Shown piece by piece: positions 42,793 through 51,439 of a stretch of DNA of 64,000 bases. Under the pieces are notes generated by a model. The model saw only the letters and a program-made list of their open reading frames with translations. It searched no databases and had not been told where the DNA came from. The first letter of the stretch is position 1. The number at the start of each line of letters is the position of its first letter. This DNA is from Streptomyces guryensis (GTDB lineage Bacteria > Actinomycetota > Actinomycetes > Streptomycetales > Streptomycetaceae). The stretch is taken from contig NZ_JAJSBI010000005.1 in NCBI RefSeq assembly GCF_021261325.1, positions 372,001 to 436,000 on the forward strand, given 5' to 3'. The translations under genes and the position numbers were made by a program.

Positions 42793-43116
42793 ATGTCTGT
42801 GATCATGACTTTGGCGGTCGCCGGCGATCCAAAGGGGGCGGAGCAGTACGCCTCGGCCAACGCGGAGAAAATGCGGGCTGTCCTCGAAGTGGCGAAGCGG
42901 CATGGCCTCATTGCGCATCGCTTCTACGGCTCCGATGACGGCGGCAGCTTGATGGTGCTCGACGAGTGGCCCGACCGGCAGAGCTTCGAGTCGTTTTTCC
43001 AGAAGCAGGGGGCCGAGATCAGGCCGATGTTCGAAGCCGCAGGGGTATCAGCGCAAATCGAGCCGACGTTCTGGCGGGAGCTCACGACACACGACGCCTA
43101 CGGTTGGGGCGTCTGA
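42793..43116 (+). CDS. Dimeric alpha/beta-barrel (ABM-like) small protein
   Basis: A 107-residue protein with the ferredoxin-like ABM/dimeric barrel pattern: a beta start SVIMTLAVAGDP, a helix ASANAEKMRAVLEVAKRHG, then FYGSDDGGSLMVLDEWPDRQSFESFF. A very strong AGGAGGAG site precedes the ATG. This fold includes antibiotic-biosynthesis monooxygenases and heme-degrading proteins; catalytic identity is unclear. No partner genes are nearby. Confidence 0.72.
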   Translation: MSVIMTLAVAGDPKGAEQYASANAEKMRAVLEVAKRHGLIAHRFYGSDDGGSLMVLDEWPDRQSFESFFQKQGAEIRPMFEAAGVSAQIEPTFWRELTTHDAYGWGV

Positions 43117-43563
43117 TCTCGACAGCACCACGCAGGGGAGGCTCGTCGACAGCACCTGTACGCGATCGTCGACGGCGAGGCAATACCTGAGGAAGGCGAG
43201 CTTGAAGCCGTCTCATGCCTCGATGAGTTCGCCCCGCTCGGTCTCCGGCCCCATCCAGGTCGGCAATGGGCCGAGTGGGGGAAGCACAGGGACTCTGACC
43301 GAGAGCGGGCTCTGCGGTCACATCAAACCGAAGAAGAACCGGTTCGGCCGGGCCCGTCCCGGAGCATGCAGGGGCAGCCGGACCGCGGCTCCGGACGCCT
43401 GGCGCCGTATCCCAGCAGTCATGAGTTCCCGCCGGGTGCGGTCGTGGCCGGCTGACGGCGAGAGCCCTGCCCGCCACGGCTCCGGCACCCTGCGCTACCT
43501 CGACCCCGGCGCCGAACCCGTCGGGGCCGGATTGACGCCATGGCTGGTGGGCGCTGTTCGGGG
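43117..43563. other. Interval with no called gene
   Basis: A plus-strand frame stays open from ~43154 (LYAIVDGEAIPEEGELEAVS) to a stop near 43457, but has no start codon and no family match, so it may be a 5'-truncated remnant. Otherwise nothing is recognised. Confidence 0.35.
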
Positions 43564-44469
43564 TCAGAGAGTTCGGGCCGCAGCGGCGTCGCGGAGGAGT
43601 TGGGCGAAGGTCTGGGCGGCGGGGGTGGGCGAGTGGTCGGCCATGCGCACCAGGAGGATGCGGCGGATGGGGGCCGGCCGCTGGAGGGGAAGGACGCTGA
43701 CGCCGGGTCGGATGCCCTCCAGGGCCAGGGTGGGGGCGAGGGCTACGCCGATGCCGGCGGCGACCATGGCCTGGGCTTCCTGGTAGTCGTGGGCCTCGTA
43801 GGCGATGTGGGGCTCGAAGCCGACGGCGCGGCAGCCGCGGACGAGGGCTTCGGCCACCGGGTGATGGTCGGCGCGGGTGATCCAGGGGTCGTCTGCGAAG
43901 TCGGCGAGCGAGGCTGCGTCGCGGCCGGCGAGCGGATGCTGGTCGCTGACGAGGAGGGCCGGCGGGTCGTCGAGGAGCGGGGTGACGACGATGTCCTCCC
44001 GGTCGATTCGGCTCCAGTCGTAGTCCCACATCAGCGACATTTCGATCTCCCGGTTCTCCAGCATCGTCCAGAGCCCGGCGATGCGGGCGCTTCGGACGGT
44101 CAGCCGCACGTCGGGATGGGCGTCCCGGAAGGCGATCACGGCCTGCGGGAGGAGCGAGGCTCCCACGGTGGGGAAGGTGCCGATGCGCAGTGTGCCCGCG
44201 CGCAGGCCGGCGTGGTCGGCGAGTTCGTTCTCCGCGGCCCGCAGTTCCCTTTCGATGCGGTGCCCTCGTTCGGCCAGTGCCCGTCCGGCGTCGGTGAGGG
44301 TGACTCCGCGGGCGTGCCGTTCCAGCAGTGGCTGTCCCGCCTCCGATTCCAGACGGCTGATCTGCTGCGACACCGCTGACGGGGTGTAGTTGAGGGCGCG
44401 GGCTGTCGCGGTCACCGAGCCGCGCCGGGCGACCTCCGTGAACAGCAGGATGCGCCGGACGTCGAGCAT
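43564..44469 (-). CDS. LysR-family transcriptional regulator
   Basis: A 301-residue LysR protein with the N-terminal winged helix (RRGSVTATARALNYTPSAVSQQ, residues ~15-36) and the C-terminal co-inducer domain. The ATG at 44469 (MLDVRRILLF) is chosen over GTG 44490 because GAAGGTG sits 5 bp upstream. It is divergent from prpF-dctA across 146 bp, so it very likely activates that pair in response to its substrate or a derivative. Confidence 0.88.
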   Translation of the reverse strand: MLDVRRILLFTEVARRGSVTATARALNYTPSAVSQQISRLESEAGQPLLERHARGVTLTDAGRALAERGHRIERELRAAENELADHAGLRAGTLRIGTFPTVGASLLPQAVIAFRDAHPDVRLTVRSARIAGLWTMLENREIEMSLMWDYDWSRIDREDIVVTPLLDDPPALLVSDQHPLAGRDAASLADFADDPWITRADHHPVAEALVRGCRAVGFEPHIAYEAHDYQEAQAMVAAGIGVALAPTLALEGIRPGVSVLPLQRPAPIRRILLVRMADHSPTPAAQTFAQLLRDAAAARTL

Positions 44470-44615
44470 GTCGTCACCTTCAGCGTTCACTTCAGCTTAA
44501 TGGCCATGCAGATTTCCGAGATTGTACTTCACGCTGCCGTAACCCACCGTGGAGGACACCACGCACGGCGAGGCCGTCGGTGGACTTCCCTTTCCACGTC
44601 TGTGAGGAGTCGGTT

Positions 44616-45734
44616 GTGCTGTGTCTGCAGGGCGAGATGATCCGCGGAGGAACCAGCAAGTGCTGGATCTTCGCCCACCGCGATGTGGCCGCCACGGGCG
44701 TGGACGTCGATGCCCTGCTGCTCGCCGCCTTCAACGCCGCCGACCCCCGCCAGATCGACGGCGTCGGCGGCGCTTCCTCCACCACCTCCAAGGCCGCCGT
44801 CGTACAGGCGTCAGCCCGACCCGGCGTGGACGTCGAGTACGCCTTCGCACAGATCGGCATCGGCGACGAGCGCGTGGAATGGGCCAGCAACTGCGGCAAT
44901 TGCGCAACCGCCGTGGCCCTGTACGCCGTCCACCACCATCTCGTGCCGATCGCGCCGGACACCACCACCGTCCGCATGCTCAACGTCAACACCGGGGCCC
45001 GTCTCACAGGCACGATCCCCACCCCCGCCGGCGTGGCCCCGGACGAGGGCGCGGCCGTGGTGGCGGGTACCTCGGCACGCGGCGTACCGGTCCTGCTCGG
45101 GTTCCTCGACCCGGCGGGCTCGACGACCGGACGCTCTCTGCCGACCGGCCGGACACTGGACGAACTGACAGGACCGGCCGGCCCCGTCGAGGCATCCCTG
45201 GTGGACGCCGGTGCGCCGGCCGCGCTGTTCGAGGCCAAGGCGGTCGGCCTCGACGGCACCGAATCCCTCACCGCGTTCGCCACCGCAGTGCCCGCACTGA
45301 CACTGCTGCGCCGCCAGGCAGCGCTGGCCATGGGCCTGGCCCGTGAGGGCGACCCGGTCAGCCATGCGGTGCCGAAGGTGGGCATCGTCGCCCGACCCGC
45401 CGCATATCGCACCACACAGGGAATACCCGTCAACCAGGACGAGTACGACCTGGCCGTGCGCATGGTCTCCATGCACGCGCCACACCCGGCGATCGGCCTG
45501 ACCTCCGCCGTCGCCCTGGCCACGGCAGCCGCCACCCCCGGCACCCTCGCACACCGCGTCGCCCGGCAGACCGCCGACGGCACGCTGCGCCTGGGCACTC
45601 CCGCCGGCGTGGTCACCACCCGAGCCGTCCCCGCACCGGACGGCGCGTCCCCCACGGTGCTGCTGCACCGCGCCGCCCGGCGTATCGCCCGAGCCGAACT
45701 CCTCGTTCCCGTCCTGGAAGGACGCCCCGCATGA
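44616..45734 (+). CDS. PrpF-family aconitate/oxalomesaconate-type isomerase
   Basis: A 372-residue PrpF-superfamily isomerase: start MLCLQGEMIRGGTSKCWIF, then GVGGASSTTSKAAVV, and the conserved SNCGNCATAVALYAV (~residues 88-102) of the active-site region. Members isomerise 2-methylaconitate (with PrpD) or 4-oxalomesaconate. No prpBCD or gallate genes are linked, so the acid handled here is open. The GTG at 44616 with GAGGAG 6 bp upstream is preferred over GTG 44580. The stop overlaps the transporter start (ATGA). Confidence 0.8.
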   Translation: MLCLQGEMIRGGTSKCWIFAHRDVAATGVDVDALLLAAFNAADPRQIDGVGGASSTTSKAAVVQASARPGVDVEYAFAQIGIGDERVEWASNCGNCATAVALYAVHHHLVPIAPDTTTVRMLNVNTGARLTGTIPTPAGVAPDEGAAVVAGTSARGVPVLLGFLDPAGSTTGRSLPTGRTLDELTGPAGPVEASLVDAGAPAALFEAKAVGLDGTESLTAFATAVPALTLLRRQAALAMGLAREGDPVSHAVPKVGIVARPAAYRTTQGIPVNQDEYDLAVRMVSMHAPHPAIGLTSAVALATAAATPGTLAHRVARQTADGTLRLGTPAGVVTTRAVPAPDGASPTVLLHRAARRIARAELLVPVLEGRPA

Positions 45735-47128
45735 GCCGCAACGACGCCGCCCCGGGTACCGTCACCGCACCACCTGGCCGCACCCGCCGCATGCTGTCCC
45801 ACCTCTACATCCAGTGCCTGACAGCCGTCTTCCTCGGCGCCGCCGTGGGCTGGCTGTGGCCGTCCGTCGGTGCTGACCTCAAGCCGCTCGGCGACGGCTT
45901 CATCGCGCTGGTGAAGATGTTCATCGCGCCGATCATCTTCTGTACGGTCGTCCACGGCATCGCCTCAATGGGCAACGCCCGCGCGGTCGGCCGCGTGAGC
46001 CTGAAGGCCCTGGTCTACTTCGAGGTGCTGACCACCGTGGCCATGGTGATCGGCCTGGTCGTCGTCAACGTCGTCAAGCCGGGCAGCGGTCTGCACGTCG
46101 ATGTCTCGACCCTGTCCGCCAAGGGCCTGCCACCCGAGGCGACCACGGCCCACGAGGGCTTCGCCGAGTTCGTCCTCGCCATCGTCCCGGCCACCCTGGT
46201 CAGCGCGCTGACCGGCAACGAGATCCTGCCGGTGCTGCTGGTGTCGGTGCTGTTCGGCTTCGGCCTGCACGCCGCCGGAGAGGCGGGCCTGGGCATCGCC
46301 CGGGGCATCGAGAAGTTCTCCACGGTTCTGTTCACGCTCATCCGCTGGATCATGCGGCTGGCCCCCATCGGCGCGTTCGGCTCCATGGCCTTCACCATCG
46401 GGAACTACGGACTGGGCACCCTGCGCCATCTGGCCCTGCTCGTCGGTTCGTTCTGGCTGACCGCCCTCTTCTTCGTCCTGGTCGTCCTCGGGACCGTGAT
46501 GCGCCTCAACGGACTGCGGCTGCTGCCCTTCCTGCACTACATCAAGGAAGAGCTGCTGATCGTCCTGGGCACCTCCTCCACCGAGCCCGTTCTGCCGCGC
46601 ATGATGGCCAAGCTCCAGCATGTGGGCGCCTCGAAACCGGTCGTCGGCATCACGCTGCCCGCCGGGTACTCCTTCAATCTCGACGGCACCGCCATCTACC
46701 TGACCATGGGCTCGGTCTTCCTCGCCCAGGCCCTCGGCATCGACCTCAGCCTCACCCAGCAGCTGACCATGCTCGCCGTCATGCTGCTCACCTCGAAGGG
46801 CGCCGCAGGCGTCACGGGCTCCGGCTTCATCGCCCTGGCGGCCACACTCAGCGCCGTCCCGCACGTCCCCGTCGCCGCCCTGGCTCTGATCTTCGGCATC
46901 GACCGGTTCATGTCCGAAGCCCGCGCCCTGACCAGCCTGGTCGGCAACGGCGTCGCCACCCTGGCCGTCGCCCGCTGGGAGGGCGAGCTCGACCAGGACC
47001 GCGCCAAGGCCGTCCTGCGCGGCGAGATCCCGTATGCCCCTGTCCCCGCTCCTGCCGCGGTGACGGCCGAGCCCGGTACGAAGGAGACGCCCGCCCCGAC
47101 CCGCGACCCCGTCCCAGCCGCAAGCTGA
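45731..47128 (+). CDS. dctA: C4-dicarboxylate:cation symporter
   Basis: A 465-residue DAACS-family (DctA/GltP) symporter with 8 membrane helices and two re-entrant loops. Recognisable family segments are the LGTSSTEPVLPRMMAKL loop, the NLDGTAIYLTMGSVFLAQ stretch and GAAGVTGSGFIALAATL. It imports di- or tricarboxylates with cations. The ATG overlaps the prpF stop, and a terminator follows. Coupling to a PrpF isomerase and LysR suggests an aconitate-, tricarballylate- or dicarboxylate-use unit. Confidence 0.85.
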   Translation: MSRNDAAPGTVTAPPGRTRRMLSHLYIQCLTAVFLGAAVGWLWPSVGADLKPLGDGFIALVKMFIAPIIFCTVVHGIASMGNARAVGRVSLKALVYFEVLTTVAMVIGLVVVNVVKPGSGLHVDVSTLSAKGLPPEATTAHEGFAEFVLAIVPATLVSALTGNEILPVLLVSVLFGFGLHAAGEAGLGIARGIEKFSTVLFTLIRWIMRLAPIGAFGSMAFTIGNYGLGTLRHLALLVGSFWLTALFFVLVVLGTVMRLNGLRLLPFLHYIKEELLIVLGTSSTEPVLPRMMAKLQHVGASKPVVGITLPAGYSFNLDGTAIYLTMGSVFLAQALGIDLSLTQQLTMLAVMLLTSKGAAGVTGSGFIALAATLSAVPHVPVAALALIFGIDRFMSEARALTSLVGNGVATLAVARWEGELDQDRAKAVLRGEIPYAPVPAPAAVTAEPGTKETPAPTRDPVPAAS

Positions 47129-47139
47129 CGTCGCGTGAG

Positions 47140-47174
47140 AGGGCCGGCCCGGACAGAAGTCCCGGGCCGGCCCT
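47140..47174 (+). terminator. Terminator after dctA
   Basis: AGGGCCGGCCCGG at 47140-47152 pairs with CCGGGCCGGCCCT at 47162-47174, a 13-bp perfect stem with a 9-nt loop, 12 bp after the stop codon. Confidence 0.82.
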
Positions 47175-47424
47175 CCTCAAGGGCGCCCGGTCCTGCGTGG
47201 CACCAGTGACACGCGACCTTGGAGGTGCCCCAGGGCTGGGGCACTCGGCTTCGCCCGGGAGGGCACTTACGCCCACGGGAGTACGCGCGATGACGACTCT
47301 CGGTGGATGATCCCGGTTCTGGACAGGGAGATGCTGTGGGGCAGGGCGATGGGCGTTTGCCTGCTCTGCGTGTCCGCATCGCCTGTGACCGTGTCGGCCG
47401 TCGGGGCTGCCGGCCTGAAACAGA

Positions 47425-48543
47425 ATGGGAACTCGCGTGGATGCCGACTCTCTGGCCGGACGGACCGAACTCCCGCGGTCGGATTCCGACGCGGCGCAGC
47501 GCACGCCCGCGCAGCGCACGCCCGCGCAGCGCCGTTCGCGGCTCAGGCGGTGGTCGAGACGCGTGGCGCTCGCCTGCGCCGTTCTGCTCGCAGTCGTCAC
47601 CACGGCCTCTTTGGCCTACAACGCCTTCACTGCGGGACGTGCCGCGCCTCCGAGAGGGCTGCGATACGTTCAGGCGGCCGACGTCCGTACCCGCTACCAG
47701 ACGTGGGGCACGACCGGTTCGCCTGTCGTCCTCGTCCACGGGGCCTTCGAGCAGGTCGACACCTGGTCGCGATTGGCACCGCTCCTCGCCCGCGATCACC
47801 GGGTCTACGCACTGGACCTGACCGGAGACGGCTACAGCGAACGCCGCGGCCCGTACACCGTCAACCACTTCACTCGGCAGCTGCTCGGCTTCCTCAGCGC
47901 CATGCACCTCGGTGGGCCGGGGGAGCACCCCCTGCTGGTGGGCCACTCCAGCGGAGCCGCAGTCGTCGCGGAGGCGGCACTGCGCGCACCGGGGCGGATC
48001 GGGAGCGTGATGCTGCTCGACGGTGATGCGCTGGACACCGGTGCCGGTCCACCGCCAGCCCTCAAATACGTGCTGATCGATCCCTACCGCACCAGCCTCT
48101 TGCGCCTTGGTCTGAGCGCCGATTGGCTGATCCGCTCCTTCTACGACGCCCAGTGCGGGCCGGCCTGCCCGCCTCTCAACGCCGTCGGACTGGAACAGTG
48201 GCGTCGGCCGCTGCGGGTCCGGGGCGCCGAAGCCGCACTGTGGAGCATGCTCCGCGAGGGCGTGCCCGGCCTCCCCGCCGGCCAGGTGGCGCGACTCGCG
48301 GCCGTCGGCATCCCCAAGTCGGTCGTGTTCGGTGCCGAGGACGACGTATTCAGCAGGCAGAGCCCGCAGCAGACCGCCCGGCGCATCGGTGCACCGCACC
48401 CCACCCTCATTCCCGGAGCCCGCCACCTGACCATGATCTCCAGTCCCCGTGAGGTCGCGGCAGCCGTGGAAGCCCTGGCCGGCGCGCACCCCGCTGTGCC
48501 ACGGCGAAGTGCCGGTACGGAGCAAGGCGGAAGTCCCCAGTGA
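47425..48543 (+). CDS. Membrane-anchored alpha/beta hydrolase
   Basis: A 372-residue protein: an N-terminal Arg/Gln/Pro tract containing a 15-bp tandem repeat (AQRTP twice, 47494-47523), one membrane helix (~residues 48-68, VALACAVLLAVVTTASLAY), then an alpha/beta hydrolase domain. The nucleophile elbow is VGHSSGAAVV (Ser ~175), a candidate Asp lies in FGAEDDVF, and the His in ARHLTM. It probably acts outside, tethered to the membrane; the substrate is unknown. Start codon choice is moderate (ATG 47425, no clear ribosome site). Confidence 0.75.
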   Translation: MGTRVDADSLAGRTELPRSDSDAAQRTPAQRTPAQRRSRLRRWSRRVALACAVLLAVVTTASLAYNAFTAGRAAPPRGLRYVQAADVRTRYQTWGTTGSPVVLVHGAFEQVDTWSRLAPLLARDHRVYALDLTGDGYSERRGPYTVNHFTRQLLGFLSAMHLGGPGEHPLLVGHSSGAAVVAEAALRAPGRIGSVMLLDGDALDTGAGPPPALKYVLIDPYRTSLLRLGLSADWLIRSFYDAQCGPACPPLNAVGLEQWRRPLRVRGAEAALWSMLREGVPGLPAGQVARLAAVGIPKSVVFGAEDDVFSRQSPQQTARRIGAPHPTLIPGARHLTMISSPREVAAAVEALAGAHPAVPRRSAGTEQGGSPQ

Positions 48544-48936
48544 CACGCGGTGCTTGGGCACCACACCACCTCCGTGGTCATCCGCTCTCGGTCGCCTGGG
48601 GTGACTCCCGGGAAGGTGTGGAGACGGGGCGCCGCCTGGTGGTCCGCAACGGCTGTCACCGGCCCGGTGGGGCATCGGCGCGGTCGGCGTGGTCGATGCT
48701 TCGAACGCGGTCGGCACGTCAGCGGTAGCGACGTGAGTGCCCTCGCGGTCCATGCCATCGGCACCAGGCTCCTGAACCCGCCGCCGCTGCACGTTGCGCA
48801 TGTCGAGGAGATGGTCGCGGTGCTGTCCGGCCGGGCCATGAGGAGTCCATGAGGTCGTCAGTCGGCCTCCGGTCCTCCGATCAGTACATCGAGCGCCGTG
48901 CCACAGAAAGGCTTCGCGGGCCGTCACCCTGGCCCG
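48544..48936. other. Interval without a recognised gene
   Basis: Between the alpha/beta hydrolase and the decayed kinase. Short plus-strand frames show no family-like sequence. Confidence 0.35.
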
Positions 48937-49200
48937 GTGCTGTTCAAGCTGACCGGATCCAGGGGCGCGGGCAGGACCACGCTCGCCTCCGCCGTCACCG
49001 CCCGGCTGGACACGGTGGCGGTGCACGACTTCGACGAAGTCGGCGTCCCGACCCGCCGATCCCTCCCCACTGACGCAATCGCATGACCGAGGTGGGAGTG
49101 CGACGCGCACTGGAGTACCACCATCGCGGCATGGACCTGCTGCCGACCGGGACCTCGCGCCTGGGCGAAGTACTGGCCGTCCCTCGGCCCCGTCGCCGAA
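48937..49200 (+). pseudogene. Truncated P-loop kinase remnant
   Basis: The first part (frame of 48937) reads VLFKLTGSRGAGRTTLASAV and VHDFDEVGVP, i.e. a Walker A loop with the invariant Lys replaced by Arg and the next strand of an adenylate-kinase-like protein. It stops at 49083. A second part in another frame (49101 on) reads RRALEYHHRGMDLLPTG and LGEVLAVP, as found later in the same family. The middle is missing, so the gene is broken by deletion and frameshift and cannot bind ATP normally. Confidence 0.5.
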
Positions 49201-49265
49201 CGGGATCTCAGTCTGGGCGAAGACCGCGCGCCGCGGTGAGTGGTGTCGCCTCGTAGGCTGCGGTC

Positions 49266-49907
49266 ATGAACGAGATCAAGACTCCGACGCCTCGTGATGC
49301 TTTCGAGCTGCTGTTGGCCGGTAACCTGCGTTTCGTCGCCGGTGCTCCCGAGCACCCGAACCAGGACGCCACCCGCCGAGCCGAGATTGCTCCGTCCCAG
49401 CAGCCCTTCGCCGTGCTGTTCGGGTGTTCCGACTCCCGGCTTGCCGCTGAAATCATCTTCGACCGCGGCCTGGGCGACCTGTTCGTGGTGCGGACCGCGG
49501 GCCACGTCGTGGGTGCGGAGGTGCTGGGCAGCATCGAATACGGGGTGGACCTCCTGGACTGCCCGCTGGTGGTGGTGCTTGGTCACGACTCGTGCGGCGC
49601 GGTGGGCGCGGCGTGCGCCGCGCTGGAGGACGGCATGACACCGGCCGGGTACGTCCGTGACGTCGTCGAGCGGGTGACCTCCAGCGTGCTGGCGGCGCGG
49701 GCCGCCGGAAGGGTGGAGCCGGAGGAGATCCTCGCGGAGCACATAAGGCACACCGTCGATCTGCTGCTGGACCGTTCCCGGGTGCTGGCTGAGAAGGTCG
49801 CCGCCGGCCAGGCCGCCGTGGTGGGCCTGTGCTACCGGCTGGCTGACGGCAGCGCGCAGCTCGTCGCGGCCCGCGGATTGGATGTTGCGGTCCCCGCCGC
49901 GTCCTGA
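49266..49907 (+). CDS. Beta-carbonic anhydrase
   Basis: A 213-residue beta-class carbonic anhydrase with zinc ligands Cys54 (FGCSDSR, Asp56 in the dyad), His107 and Cys110 (GHDSCGA). The helical start (PRDAFELLLAGNLRFVAG) is typical. It hydrates CO2 to bicarbonate in the cytosol. It has its own unit, convergent with the Sua5 gene, with a repeat-based hairpin between them. No linked bicarbonate transporter is present. Confidence 0.93.
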   Translation: MNEIKTPTPRDAFELLLAGNLRFVAGAPEHPNQDATRRAEIAPSQQPFAVLFGCSDSRLAAEIIFDRGLGDLFVVRTAGHVVGAEVLGSIEYGVDLLDCPLVVVLGHDSCGAVGAACAALEDGMTPAGYVRDVVERVTSSVLAARAAGRVEPEEILAEHIRHTVDLLLDRSRVLAEKVAAGQAAVVGLCYRLADGSAQLVAARGLDVAVPAAS

Positions 49908-49985
49908 GCCCCTGCAAGCTCCAATGATCACTGTCGGGCCTGGTCAGGACCGTTCACTCAGGGCGGGGCGCGACCAGGCCCGATC

Positions 49986-50030
49986 GGCGTCGACGCCGGT
50001 GCTGGGCACGGGCGTCGACGCCGGTGCTGG
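49986..50030. terminator. Tandem palindromic 20-bp repeat, likely hairpin terminator
   Basis: GGCGTCGACGCCGGTGCTGG occurs twice, at 49986-50005 and 50011-50030. The palindromic GGCGTCGACGCC cores can pair with each other over a 13-nt loop. It ends exactly at the stop codon of the convergent Sua5 gene. Confidence 0.5.
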
Positions 50031-51008
50031 TCACGCCGTGGTCCGGGGCCCTGCGGCGCGGCGGAGCCGGTTGGCGATCGCCAGGCCCAGCCCCTCCTCC
50101 ACCGGCAAGGACGCGACGATGAGGTCGCATCCCCGCTGGTCGAGTTCGCGTAGGAACCCGTACAGGCCGCGTGCGTAGGCGACCATCGAGCCGGGGACCG
50201 GCGCCACGGCGTGTGCCTTCACCGGAGTGTCGGTGAAGGAGGGGGGAAGGAGGACGCCCACGCGGTGCCCCAGCTCCTGCGCGAGTTCCGCCTCCGCGAC
50301 GACCTTCTCGGGCTCCACGAGGACGACCCGGGCCCGCGGCGCGTAGTGGGACGGATGCTGGCCCGGCACCCGGACGACGCTCGTCGACTGCACCGCCGGC
50401 GGGCGCCCCAGCACCGCTTCGAGGTCCTCTCGGGTCACCCCGCCGGGCCGCAGGATACTCGGCGTCTCGCCGGTGACGTCCACGATGGTCGACTCGACGC
50501 CGACCTCGCAGGGGCCGCCGTCCAGCACGAAGTCGACGGCATCACCGAGCTCCATATGGACGTCGTGCGCAGTGGTGGGGCTGACCTGGCCGAAGCGGTT
50601 CGCGGACGGGGCCGTGACACCGCCGCCGAAGGCCGACAGCAGTGCGAGTGCGACGGGGTGGTCGGGCACGCGCACGGCCACCGTTTCCAGGCCACCGGTC
50701 GCTTCAAGGGGCACTCTGGGACCGCGCCGCAGGACCAGCGTGAGGGGCCCCGGCCAGAAGTGTTCGGCCAGCAGGCGCCCCGTCTCGGGCACGTCCTGGA
50801 CCCAGTCGGCCAGGTGCTCCGCGCTGCCGAGGTGGACGATCAGCGGGTGAGAGGGCGGGCGCCCCTTGGCCTGGAAGATGCGCGCGACGGCGGCGGAGTC
50901 CTCGGCGTTGGCGCCCAGACCGTAGACGGTCTCGGTCGGGAAGGCCACGAGCCCTCCGGCGCGCAGCACACCGGCCGCCTTCTCGATGTCACGGGGTTTG
51001 GCCGTCAC
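50031..51008 (-). CDS. L-threonylcarbamoyladenylate synthase (Sua5/TsaC, two-domain)
   Basis: A 325-residue two-domain Sua5 protein: the YrdC-like catalytic domain (~1-205; ETVYGLGANA, KGRPPSHPLIVH, SANRFGQVSP) and the C-terminal Sua5 domain with the linker (PGQHPSHYAPRA). It makes threonylcarbamoyl-AMP for the t6A modification of tRNAs. The GTG at 51008 is chosen for its AAAGGA site; an upstream frame on the same strand is not typical. Streptomyces usually also encode the short TsaC form, so this may be a paralogue. Confidence 0.88.
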   Translation of the reverse strand: MTAKPRDIEKAAGVLRAGGLVAFPTETVYGLGANAEDSAAVARIFQAKGRPPSHPLIVHLGSAEHLADWVQDVPETGRLLAEHFWPGPLTLVLRRGPRVPLEATGGLETVAVRVPDHPVALALLSAFGGGVTAPSANRFGQVSPTTAHDVHMELGDAVDFVLDGGPCEVGVESTIVDVTGETPSILRPGGVTREDLEAVLGRPPAVQSTSVVRVPGQHPSHYAPRARVVLVEPEKVVAEAELAQELGHRVGVLLPPSFTDTPVKAHAVAPVPGSMVAYARGLYGFLRELDQRGCDLIVASLPVEEGLGLAIANRLRRAAGPRTTA

Positions 51009-51439
51009 CGCGGCAATCCTTTCATTGTTCGGATCTCCCACACCGCACGGTCGCCTCGGCGTACGACGATGTCCTCGGCTGACGGCATCGCATGAGCCGG
51101 TGCGCACCAAGGCCGTCACGGCGGTACTGGGGAAGACCACCAGGACGGCCCGGTTCCAACGTAGAACCGACGAGGCCCTACGCGGCCATCGGGGCTGCGC
51201 CGGGCGTCGCGAGACAGGAGCAGACCGGGAACCGTGCAACGTATCCAACGACTCGGCATCGTCAACGTTCCGAGCAACCGGATCTCCGACTCTTCTGGTG
51301 CCGCACCCGAGAACTGCGCCCGGCATACCGACCGGCCCAACTCCTGTCGTTCTGGTGTGGGTTGCTGCTGGGTTGCTGCCGCGCGGCTGTGGGTAATGCG
51401 GTGGCGTCGTGAAGGGCGGGCATCGTAGGTTGTGCACTC
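51009..51439. other. Interval without a recognised gene
   Basis: About 430 bp with open frames on the minus strand only, none family-like. The promoters of the Sua5 and methyltransferase genes should lie here. Confidence 0.4.

Noticed and set aside
44580..44615. GTG 44580 as the PrpF start
   Set aside because: GTG 44616 has a GAGGAG site at proper spacing and fits the family N-terminus better.
46696..49110. An 804-codon minus-strand frame across dctA, the hydrolase and the kinase remnant
   Set aside because: It crosses a terminator and two genes on the other strand and has low-complexity Arg/Pro composition.
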